Assembly: GCF_023973825.1 (NCBI RefSeq)
Contig: NC_090121.1
Location: 702,001 to 766,000, forward strand
Reading direction: 5' to 3'
Source: Plasmodium brasilianum
Taxonomy: Eukaryota; Apicomplexa; Aconoidasida; Haemosporida; Plasmodiidae
DNA: 64,000 nt
In this document: positions 52,301 through 63,668 of the stretch, piece after piece
Numbering within the stretch: position 1 is the stretch's first letter
Layout of the letters: each line of letters starts with the position of its first letter
Position numbers and translations under genes: made by a program
Notes under the pieces: generated by a model
Database searches by the model: none
Seen by the model: only the letters and a program-made list of their open reading frames with translations
What the model was told of the DNA's origin: nothing

Positions 52301-54797
52301 TCAGAATGGTACAATTGGGCTTTTAAATTTTTTCGATTTTAGAGAAGGTCTTTTAAAGAACAATTTTAAAGACTTAATATATGTAATGGAATATTTAAAT
52401 GTATTTAATATTACTGAAACTATTATGTTTATACAAAAGTTTACTGAGAGTATTTGTGCATCTTACTGTATGGGTATAACAAATGTTTTAGAATTGTCAA
52501 ATAATGATATGTTGTTATACGAAAAAATGAGATTAATTTTTAACAATCAAGGTATGACAGTAGTAACAAAAAATTCTGAATATGAATTTAATGATGCAGA
52601 ATTTGAAAAATTTTTACTTTTATTAAATTTAAATAAATATACTATACCTTTAAACTGTCCTTGCAAGTTTTATACTAACAATATTATTAGCTATTACATA
52701 CAATATAATTCAGGTTTAAAGGGGAATTTTTATCAATTGAAAAAATCACAATTTACAGAAAAGTTCTCTCCTTCTTATCTATTAGATAAATTAATTGTTC
52801 TACAAGATAAATTGAATTATATTAGAAAACATGGAAAACTAGAAGTAGATAAAAGAGCAGTTAAAAATGAAGATGACGATGATGATGATTTTCATGAAAA
52901 TGTGTATTATCACAAGCAACGATATATTCCTACTATAAGAACATTAAATGTAGAAAATAATAGTAATACTACGGATAATACTGTAAACAATTTTACATAT
53001 CCAGACATGGACTTATTAATTGTATACTACAATTCACCATTAGTAAATTTTAAAAATTTAACGGATGTAAAAAATATTCTTATTGAAGAAGTCAATTCAA
53101 AAATATTTTATATCAACTCTTTTCGAATAGGTAACCAATTTTTCCCAACCTACAGCAACTTAGGAAAAGATGACCACGATCTAGAAATCTTAGAAGAAGT
53201 AAATGCTTCTAAAATTAATGCACCTAGTAGGAATAGCGGTAAATCTACCTCTAAATCTACCACTTCTAATCAAAATAATGGTAAACATGTATCCCACTTA
53301 GGATGTTTTACCTTACCAAACGTAAAGTCATTGGATAAACACAATAACAAACAAAACGAGGACAACTTTTTATCTTCCCCTATTAAAGTACAAGGGGATT
53401 GTGAATGGGTTCCTTTAAAAAGTCCACAAAATTATGAAGATTTTTATAATGAAAAGAAACGAAATACGGGTTTATTTGAAAAGAGTGAAGAAAGTAACAA
53501 TGAAAATAAATTAAGTGATGATTTAAATTTAAAATATAACTTTTTTGAAAATGGAGATATAGATAATAAAAAAGAAGAAGATTTGTACGCAAAAAATATA
53601 CATGCTAATGATACTAGTGAAACGGACTCGTTACCACTAAATGGTAAAACAAAGAAGAAATATCATAGCAACAAAAGCAACATCAGTAGTAACAGCAATA
53701 GTAACAACATTGGTAATAACGATAGCAATGTGAAAAAGAGTATAAAGGCAAAATATCTAATTTATTTTTTTAAAAATATACATGTGTGGAAAACCCAAGT
53801 GTACTGTCAAAATATGAACTATATCAATAATTTACTGGAAAACATAAACTATGATGAAGATATTATATTCCAGGAAAATTTAGAAGAGGATATTGTCTAT
53901 GTTTATTTTACCAGCAAATTAGGAGTAAAATATGATATTGATGTTAATTATTTTATATTTTTATTACAAAAAATATCCTTAATAATGTATGTAGAAGATT
54001 TATGTGGTATTTTCCAATTAGATGATGTTAAACAAAATCAAAAATTAGACAGACATTTAGAGAATACTACAAATACACAAAATTTTATAGAAAAACATAT
54101 TATATTTTTTTATGAACAATATTCTAATAAAAATAAATATGCAAAACAGTTATCTAACATTTCTACCTCTACTTTCTTTTCTTCTAAAAAAGATATAATT
54201 TTGAATACAGAATCGTATAATAATATTATTTTTAATGAAAAGGATATTTACGATGTTATGTTTATTTATATGGAAGATGTGTTGACAGAAAAAATGGTTA
54301 TTGATACTTGGCTTACGCCATATGGTTTCATGTTATATAAACCAAATAATGATAGCGGTAATAATGATAATATCAAATTGTCAATATCTAAAAATGAAAA
54401 TATAACTAAACATTCAAGAAACTCTATAGATAAATATTTATTTTATGAATATAAAAAAATAAGCAATAACATTTCACAATATTATGATGATTTGAATTCT
54501 AAAATTCCTCAATTTAAAGATAACCTAAAAGAATATAAATTAGTCATATATAATGATAATCCATCTATGACAAATATTGTTCTTACAACAACTATAAACG
54601 TATTAAATGTTGCCCTATTGCAAAGTATATTAGAAGTAGTATTAGAAATCAAAGCAAATCAACAATTCTTTTCCTACAATGGTAAATTTATATCATTAAA
54701 TACATTCATCATCTTAGACGAGGGTATAAATTATCTCTTCTTTAACTACATCCCTAATGAAAATCACCCTGCGTTAAGTAATACCGGATATGCCTGA
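49360..54797 (+). CDS. Large secreted repeat protein (merozoite-surface-type), one poly-A frameshift
   Basis: Two open frames (49360-51138 and the frame of 51096-54797) read as one protein of about 1,810 residues, joined across a 12-A run at 51076-51087 where the frame slips. A signal peptide is evident (MLRIAYFSLSFIILSFLFFS). Residues about 25-150 form a helical domain; next come EPNH[AET]V/T repeats and PIPDDVSKGEVNHQLNYNN blocks, an acidic His-rich segment, a second repeat region of NN[EK]Y units (51550-51895), and a long folded C-terminal half with scattered cysteines (e.g. CASYCMG, LNCPCKFY). No C-terminal membrane helix or GPI signal is visible. Its position between GDP-fucose synthase and HAP2 matches, from memory, a P. 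falciparum gene annotated as a merozoite surface protein; I treat that as inference. Exact molecular role is unknown. Confidence 0.75.
49911..50640 (+). repeat. In-frame tandem repeats, including an exact 264-bp duplication
   Basis: The block PIPDDVSKGEVNHQLNYNN occurs four times (starting near 49911, 50175, 50439 and 50559). Between the first three copies sits an identical series of EPNH-type units; bases from about 49911 repeat 264 bases later with no difference that I can see. The fourth spacing is a shortened 120-base version with fewer EPNH units. The period is a multiple of three, so the frame stays open. Confidence 0.95.
51550..51898 (+). repeat. Short-period Asn/Tyr coding repeat
   Basis: About 27 tetrapeptide units of the form [ND][NK][EKD]Y coded by 12-base blocks such as aatacaataatg. 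Lys and Glu variants at the third position are intermixed. It belongs to the secreted repeat protein; the long opposite-strand Ile/Val and Leu/Tyr frames are shadows. Confidence 0.92.
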
Positions 54798-57231
54798 AAA
54801 GGCACTGCTTAATAGGGAGAGTACGTATAACGCAGTGTTTGTTCAGCGGAGCCTATACTTAACAAATCATATACTCAACAGCGTGTTTCCTTTTGAATGT
54901 AATATCTATGGTCAGAAGAAGGATCCAAAAATTTTTAAATTAAAAAAAAAAAAAAAAACAAACACAAGAACATATATAACATATACTACACAAGCAGGTA
55001 CTGGAAGAGACACTGAAAAAGACGAAATAGGGGACTCCAAAAAAAAAAAAAAAAATTATAGTAAAATAAAATAAAAACATGGGAGTTATATCAAGAAAAG
55101 AAAATTTTAAAATACAAAGGAATGATTAAAAACTCATGAAGAATTACTTATTCCGAAGTCAAAATTATATACAAATCTCTAATTAGTTTTTTTTAACCAA
55201 CATATGGTCACGTTAAGAAATAAGCAACACGAGAAACATATATTCGAAGCAAACACTGCAGTTGTAAATGGCTAATCTGTGGTATACACAAAACTTTATG
55301 ATAAACAAAGAGGATATGCACATGTATACATATATATATATATATATACATTTATAGTATACATACACGCATATACATACATATATATATAGGATAAAGA
55401 AAAATGAAAATGTTCGTATAAAAATGGTACCTAAATTAAACTACATTTTGCTCTTTCGAGTATAAAGAAAAATACATATTTCGAGATAAAACTCAAAAGC
55501 AGTTTGAGTATCCTGTATGAAATAAATGTAGATTAACCTGAATAGTGTTTTTCACAAAAGAAAAAGGAGTACATATATGCCTGCATACATACATATATAC
55601 TTACATGCGTCCGATTATCACGTTATGTTTTCTTTTTTTTTTTTTAATTTCCTTTTTAACGCGTATGTTTGTATAAACATATATGTACACATATATACAT
55701 ATGTGTACATCTATAGGCATTTGTGTATACCCCCTTTTTTTTTTTTTTTTTTTTTGTTGTACAAATCAAACAGATATAAAATGTTTTAGTGGCTTTTTAT
55801 TTCGTACTGTTTTATTTTTATTTTTTAAACAAATTTTAAAAATTTTTATAAATCTTATGTAAATCTGTCTATATATTCTTTATATATTGAACTATTTTAA
55901 ATTTTATTAAATAATTATTTTGTTTATATTATAAGGGTATGAGGGGGTGGAAGAAATAAAATACCTCTGTGGAAATACAGTTAATTCTTTTTTCCTTACA
56001 AATAATTGCAACCTTAAGTGATTTCTTCATATAACAATTACCAATTTTTGTTACAAGATGTTAAAAGAAATTATATAAGACATGACTGTGGCAGCAATTT
56101 TTTTTTTTTTTTAAGATACTATCTACAACTTTACACTATGTCAGTGCTTCTGTTTTAGGAAAAAAATCAAATGGACAAATACAAGTATCCGTGGAATAGC
56201 AATACATAGTTTGTTGTCCATAGTGGTATACATACATATATACGTGTATATGGATGTATATGTATGTATATATCTTTACATATCTGCACATGCCTTTATA
56301 TGTTTGCATATCTCTGTATATGTTTTCATATCCCTGTGTATGTTTACTTATCCCTGTATATGTTTTCATATCCCTGTGTATGTTTACTTATCCCTGTATA
56401 TGTTTTCGTATTCCTGTGTATGTTTACTTATCCCTGTATATTTCCGCACATGTCTGTATATGCGAGGAATGTTAGTAAAAATTTTCTTTTAAAAATATGA
56501 CAAATATTTTTGGTAAAAGCAACAAATTTATTTACACTTCTGATTATACCATTATATGTAAACATCGTTATATGTATATTTAAAGGAGTCAAAAAAAAAA
56601 AAGGGAGCCAAAAATTATTCTCTTCCTTTTTTAGTCAGAAGTTTTTGCAAAAATAAAAATATATCATAAAATTTATGAATAATACCCCATTTCGACTCAT
56701 TTTGTATTCATTATACATGTTTATATTTTGCTTATCCAAGGGAGTATTTGTAGGAGGACCGTATAGAGATATTACTAGAACTATGAAAGAGTATAAGAAA
56801 AATAAAAACTTAATTAATTAGGGATAATATTAAGAAGACATGTAAAGAATTAATATGTTAAATAGGAAAAAATGTAAAAACAAGCAAATTTGAAAAACAG
56901 AATTTTAAAAAAATTAATAGATGATAGTATTTAGGGAGAAAAAAGAGATTTAAAAAAGGATAAAATTAAAAAAAATAAAATAAAATAATGATGTACACTT
57001 GAAGGAATGTTATATCAGTTAATGATTGACCATTTTTAGTTATATTATAATCCTCCTGTCAGCAGCTACGTGAGAACTTCTACATGTAAGCAGCTATATA
57101 TGAGCATCTACGTATAAGGACACATTCCGTGGCATTTGAATGGACAAACATAGAAGATATTTCATAAATGTTTGATGAATTATTCCTTTTTTTTTTTTTT
57201 TTCTTTTTTTTTCTTCACACATTGAAGAAAA
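54798..57231. other. Intergenic region upstream of HAP2
   Basis: This holds the 3' UTR of the secreted repeat protein (a less AT-rich 280-base open frame at 54790-55074 overlaps its stop and ends in A runs; I regard it as UTR). It also holds a TA microsatellite (55329-55348), a minisatellite (56275-56455) and the HAP2 5' flank. The 57055-57130 stretch is richer in GC than its surroundings, with imperfect repeats (agcagctacgtgag, agcagctatatatgag, agcatctacgtataag). Confidence 0.65.
56275..56455. repeat. 20/40-bp minisatellite
   Basis: Alternating 20-base half-units tatgttttcatatccctgtg and tatgtttacttatccctgta, about four and a half pairs including degenerate ends. Every plus frame remains open for over 70 codons (Cys/Tyr/Phe/Val peptides), which is a repeat artefact. 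Confidence 0.92.
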
Positions 57232-59922
57232 ATGAAGCATAAAAGCAAGAGGTTAAAAGTTAAACACATATTTAAATTTCTCACTGTGCTTTTACGTTAT
57301 ATCACTTTAAAAAATTACAAATTAAATGACAATGGACAGGAAATTTCGTTCATTCAGTTAGCACATGCCTTCTCTAAAAAAAAAGTGTGCACGTCTTCAT
57401 CCGACGACTCAACATGCCGTATGGTCGCATTTGGTGAACTAGATGTTTCTAACAATTCAGTTAGTACCTAATCATGCGTACAGACATGTGTACATGCGCA
57501 TGCTCAAATGGTCCTCGCACATATATATACAGACAAACTCTTTGCATTACTGCTATTTTGCTATACATTTGCAGGTGGTAAGATTGAAGATACTAAGACC
57601 GGACGGAAAAGGATATTTTTTAACCATGCGAAGAGACTACGTAACAATATCGTACTACCTAAAATATATAAAGGATATACCTTTTCAATATAGAGAAGTG
57701 GTAGATGTATTTAATAATCATGTATATAAAACATATACAGAAAGGGAGATCAAGTTATTTACGTACAGATGTAATGTTCGAAGAATTGAAGATATTAATA
57801 GGACAGTTGGTAATTTCCCCCCTCATTTTCTTGAATATATGAGAGGGGAATCATGTGCATGTCAATCGTACAATCTTTTTAAGGATAATAATGCTATAAA
57901 AAGATCTAAATTAAAATGCATATATTTCAATATGTTGTTTTCTGAATCAGCTACAGTATATAGTAGGCACTGTGCTATAATGGACTTGTCTCATTATTCT
58001 GTTTATGATATTGATTACCCTCCTATTTTTAATACATATGTTGATATAACATTACAGGAGTATTCTTATGATGATGTATCTAGTGTTTTAAATAAGAAAC
58101 ATGATTTAGTTACTAAAGAAAAAAAGTACGAGTTAAATGATACTATAACAGAAATTCGGGATGATTATTTCGATATATGGTTACTTTTAAGGAGCGAATT
58201 TCATGGAAAGAGGACTCTAGTTAATTTATCGAATGACTATATATTGATTCCATCATCACCTATAGATGATGTAGATGTAATAGATAGCGATATTACAAGA
58301 AATTGTGGTTTAGAAAAAGATTCATCTCTTTTAAAAGGCTGTGATTACTTAGGAATATGTAACGTTATACATCCTTGTTTAAGAAAAGCATTGATGCTAC
58401 CAAAATATCTTTTTGATTTAAGTGGAAAGACATGTAATAAATTAGGTGTATCTTTGAACAAATGGAGAGAAGCAGATGGCAATTTTTGTGCCTCTACTGC
58501 TGGGTATTGTATATCAGCAAATCTGCAAAAATATTATGATGAACATAAGGAAGCTATGAATAGAAATAAGGTTTCGAAATATAAAATTAAAAATATATAT
58601 GCTTCAGAACCTCAGACGAAAATTTACAATGCTGCTAACTTACCAGATTATCTAAAAGAAAAAATTACTCCTGATAAAAAGGTAGACGTAAATGATATAG
58701 AAAACAAAGTTTTTTATAATGAGAATGCAGCTATACATAGCCATTTTATTGATTACAAATATAATGGGAATCATTCTGTAGAAATTAAATTTGAAACCAA
58801 TGCTTTAGAAGTTTATGAAATAAGACCCATATCAAATGCAACCATCACACATATCACAACACCTAAGGACTGTTCATCTAGTCAAACAAATTCAAAAGAA
58901 TGTGCACTTATTGTTCATGTTTGGAATAATAGTAATAATATTTCTTCTAACTTTTCTTGTCAGGTTATATGCACAGATAAAGATACTGGAAAAATAGCTA
59001 GCCATATTAACCCTATTAGTCCTGTACGTGCATATATTGACGCAAATAAAAATTATGCTTTTTATTTCATTATTAAGTTTTTAATAAATAAACAAATAAA
59101 AACTAAATGTAATGCAATTGTAAAGGATGCAAATGGAAAGGAATGTTCTAAAAAGGAATTCGAATTAACATCAAAAGAAGTGATCAAAATTGTTGAAGAG
59201 ATTGTACAACCAGAAAAAGCATTACAGCCTTCTGTAACAAAATATGAAAGTGATGCTATTGATCCAGATGATTCTGCCAAACATACATGCAAATGTTCAC
59301 TTGATTTATTATGCTATGCTCTTAATTTTAAAAAATGCACTGCTTATTATACAAATTTAATTAAAGAAATAATAGGGAAATTTGCTACAATAGTTATCTT
59401 AATTATTCTTGCACCATCCTTAATACCCCTCTTGCCATTTTTTATCAAATTTTTTTTCATTTGTTTGACCTTTTCAGTTAAAATATATCACTCTTTACTA
59501 ACTACTATAGGAAATATAAAAAAAAAAAAAAAAAAAAAAAAATTCACACGTCCGAAAATAAATATCAAAGGAACATAGGGGAAAATATTTCTGCTTCAGC
59601 ATCTGCTTCTTCCTCTTCCTTAATCGAGACAAGCAGTGTTTCTTCTAATTCTCAAGAAAGGGTAACAAAAAATTCTTCCGTACATACAAATAAATTAACT
59701 ACGCATACAGGGCATACACAAACAAGGAAAATAGGTAAAAAGAAAAATATCAAAGGAACTAGCGATTTGGGGAAATATAATGGTACTTCATTAGAGAGCT
59801 CAGTAACATATTCAAGCCAATCTACTACCTCAGTTGATTTAAGTTCATGCGAGAATTATCGTATTTCGCGTAAGCACAGTTTTTCATCAAGGAAAAAAAC
59901 ATATAGCACAAATCGTAAATGA
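57232..59922 (+). CDS. HAP2: Male gamete fusogen HAP2/GCS1, tail frameshifted at poly-A
   Basis: HAP2 is the class II-like fusogen on male gametes that merges gamete membranes. Two exons: 57232-57459 and 57575-59922, with a phase-0 junction. Exon 1 holds a moderately hydrophobic N-terminus and a Cys pair ([14 protein letters not shown]). Exon 2 encodes the ectodomain: [20 protein letters not shown], the Cys-rich ESCACQSYN region leading to the segment between Cys residues where the fusion surface lies, and the conserved HAP2-GCS1 core NCGLEKD...[23 protein letters not shown]...[15 protein letters not shown] membrane span lies at about residues 678-712. After it, a 25-A run (59518-59542) shifts the frame: the first frame stops at 59578, whereas the other frame continues to 59922 with a Ser/Thr-rich, basic tail ([24 protein letters not shown]). 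Total is about 858 residues allowing for the slip, near the family size. The signal peptide is weak. Confidence 0.92.
59518..59542 (+). repeat. 25-base poly-A run inside HAP2
   Basis: A pure A homopolymer encoding poly-Lys directly after the HAP2 membrane span. The coding frame changes across it: the upstream frame stops 36 bases later while a second frame stays open for 380 bases. Confidence 0.95.
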
Positions 59923-62900
59923 AAAATGTACATATATACTGTGGAACATCGATAACAGGTTTCACGAAGTAACATAAAAATGGAAATGTGCGTGTTAAAC
60001 TACACAAAATTGCAAAAAAAAAAAATTTTTTTTTTTCTAATTTTGCTTTTCTTTTCATTTTTTTGTACATAAAAAAAAAATTATATCAACAACTTTTAAC
60101 TTCGCTTAGCATAGTTTTGCCTTTCCTGCATTATAAATCTTATATTCTTACAAATATTTTTTTTTTTTAGCTAATAATATATATGCGGACGTACATCCAC
60201 ATACTCATACATACGTCCATACGCACATACGTATATATATGTATGATTAAATCCTACCTTATATGTAATTATATACTTCCTGGGATTTATATTTAATCAA
60301 TTCTTTAACTGCTTTATTTTTATATTTTACTGTTCACATCGCGCGTTTACATAAAATTTGTTAGAAAGAATGAGCCAAAAGGAAATTTCAGTAATCATAC
60401 GTGTATATATAAATCCATGTACACATAACGGTCTATAAACATATTACACCGTTCTGATGTATAATGTGATACTACAATATGCAGGAGGTACAAATAATTT
60501 AACATCTGATGCAAATGAATTAAGTCATTTATTTTAGGAGTGAACATTAACTTTGTTCGTAGCAGTACATGCAGTGTACGTATAAACCTTGAGTAAATAC
60601 TTTAGAGGCATGCATTCAGTTTTCATAAAATTTTTATTTCAAACTATCTGTTCATGTGTTAGAAAAACGAATAATTTTTTAACAGTTTCAACGAATATTT
60701 AACGTATAAATTTTCTTTTAAAAAAGGATTAAATGTTGATATATTACCTGATCGATATATCTATAAATGTATCATCAAATGTTCACGTATATGTTTTAAC
60801 ACATATAAGAAATGGCGATGAATAAATTTCCTTTTTACCCTCCCTGTAAAAAGAAATTACGCCTTTAGTAGAAATAACTTTATCAAATATTTTATTTTTT
60901 GCTTAAAGTTATATGTCTTATATATATACATTTAACATTCTTTTCTTAAGGCCTTTCTTTTTATTTTGTAAACTAATAAAAAAAAATATATATTTGTTTT
61001 TTTACAAATCCGTTATCCTAGCACATTTTCAACTTCCTCAAAGGTTAAATAACATATTACAGGCGCAAAAAAAAAAAAAAAAAAAAAAGTATGAAAATAT
61101 ATAAAATTGTTAGTATATATGAGAAGCACAATTATCTTTATTTTAATTTTTTACCTTCTTTTTTTTTCGCCTTCAAAATTTATAAAAGTTCATTTTGCAT
61201 TTTTACACCTCTTGCAGTAAGAAGCTTCAAATTATTGTTTATATCTTTACTATATGTAAACATATAATATATATTATATATATTTTTTTCTTTCTTTTTT
61301 TTTCGACTGGTATACCTTCTTTTAGTTTCAGATGTATATAAAACAAATATGTATATGTATGTTTATACATGTGCTTACATATTTTTTTTACATACATTGT
61401 ATGTGCTGTATCATTTTAAAACATTTTTTTTTTTAGTATTTTTAACTTCTGCACACAAAAAAAGTTTATGAAATTGTTTCTTTATTTCTTTTTTTTTTTT
61501 TTAAATACAAAAAATATAAAAAAAATTTATGTTCCAAAAAAAAATAAGAAAAATTCAATAACATGATGTCCTAATACAAATTTTACTTAGAGCAAGCGCA
61601 ACACATCATGTAAAAGTAGGCAACTGTAAATAATTTCGTTAAATGTGAGATAACTTTTTATGCCTTATCGCACCTTCTCCAATTTTCTTTTTTGGCCTGA
61701 TTTATCTATATTTTATAATTTATGCTTGGTCGAAATTGCTTCATATATATATATATGCATACACAAAAGAATATCTCTATATATATATGTAAATATTTTA
61801 TAATCAATATACACCTTTACAAATGTATGTATATATCTATCTGCATATACAAAAATTTATTGTGCTATTATCTTCATTTTGTGGTTGTTTCATGGTTATT
61901 CGTGAAAATATTAATAGTTAACTCATTTCTTAACTTTTTTTTTTTTTTTTTTTTTTTTTTCGTATTTTGTTATTGAATGTGGTAATATACACAAATACAA
62001 AAGGAGCATAATTTCTATTTTTTATTTCCCTTCAGCACATAAAAAGTTTCTTATCATGTCATCAATATTGAGTTAAATCTAATTCATTAAACATTTTTTT
62101 TTTTTTTTGAGTTGAAAATGTTTATATGTAATATCATATATAAATCTCACATATTATAGCTATATATAATATATATATACGTATATATAAAGTTCAACTT
62201 TATTTTTTCCTTTTTACGTTTTTTATATATTCTGAAGTGCTTTGCTGTTTTTTTTTTTTTTTTTAAATTCAATTTCCATATTCACGTTGTGTGATACAAA
62301 TAACTCTTTTCTTTTAAAAAGTTTTAAATTACAATATTAACACTTTTTATTTATTGTGTAAGATACGATTATTATTCTATATAGTCGTGTGTTTACTTAT
62401 ACAGATTGGAGTTAAAATTATAAGTGAGCATGCTTATGTGTATATATACTCGTACATATACATATAAGCATGTTTAAATATATACAAAATTATATTACTT
62501 ATGAACCTTGTATGTATTTGTGTACTTGCTTTTTTTATTCCCCAATTATAACGTACTCCTACCTTTTTTTTTCATTATTGATCTTTTATTTACACATAAT
62601 AAAAATATATATTACATCTTAGTACATTATATTGAATTATATTGTATTATATTACATCCTACTGCATACTATTACAGGATATTACGTTGTATTATATTGC
62701 ATTATACTGTGTTATAGTACATCCTACTGCATACTATTACATCATATTACATTGTATTATATTGCATTAAAATGTATTATATTACATCCTACTGCATAAT
62801 ATTAGAGCATATTACTTTGAATTATACCTAATGCAACGTATATAATCGCATATTTAATCATGCATAGTCACTTATATATAAATATTTACACATTCATACG

Positions 62901-63668
62901 TATGTATATATATATAATATATATATATATATGTATATGTAAAAAAAAAAAATAATAAGAGAGAATAATTTAAAATTACGATAAGACAGAATATTTTATT
63001 GTTTCATTTTGTAGATATACATGTTTTTATTTATTTTATAATTTGTATAAAAATTAATTATTCTTTTAACGAGTATTACTAAAATAAAAGAGTAATTTAT
63101 ATATCAGTAGAGGGAGAGAAAAAAAATATTTTTACAAGATATAATAAAACAAAAAAAAAAAAAAATAGTAAACAAATAAAAGAAGTGAAATGTAGCTAAT
63201 TTATTATACTTAAAATAAAGGAAAATGATACTTGTATAGTGGGAAATTTTTACAAGATGAAATAAAGAAGAAAGAAAAAAAAGTATATAAAATCAAAATT
63301 AATGCAAAAGAGCAATTAATTATAAGTAAAATTTTACGTATATATGAGCATTTACATGTACATATATACATATACTTATATATATATATAAACTTATATG
63401 TACGTTCCCCTTCTATTTTCTCCCTTTCCCATATAAGTAATAATTTTACCACTTTCATTTGCCTAATAAGGAATACACTCCCCTATTCGATGTGCTGTAT
63501 ATATCTTCTTTTATTTCCATTTTTATTATATAAGTTATTGTATTTTTTATTTTATTTTTCTCTTTCTCTTTTCATCACCTTTTTCCTTTTTTTACAGTTG
63601 TGTTCATTTATTCTTCCTTTTTTGCGCACTGCCTTTTTTTTTTTTTTTTTTGTAATATAGGAGTGAAA
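59923..63668. other. Intergenic region downstream of HAP2
   Basis: A long AT-rich spacer between two plus-strand genes. It includes A/T runs (about 61069-61088, 61937-61960, 62254-62264), a 65-bp minisatellite at 62653-62805 and a pyrimidine-rich stretch (about 63490-63650) ending TTTTTTTTGTAATATAG just before the next coding start. That resembles a splice acceptor of a 5' UTR intron. Short open frames are Phe/Tyr/Ile low complexity. No supportable gene. Confidence 0.65.
62653..62805. repeat. 65-bp minisatellite
   Basis: The landmark tacatcctactgcatactatta begins at 62653 and 62718, and in a slightly diverged form (gcataatatta) at 62783, a constant 65-base spacing. Within each unit there are shorter att(g/a)tattata sub-repeats. 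Confidence 0.9.

Noticed and set aside
54790..55074. 94-codon frame overlapping the end of the secreted repeat protein
   Set aside because: It starts inside the last codons of that gene and ends in A runs; more likely 3' UTR than a separate gene, although its first 50 codons are not low complexity.
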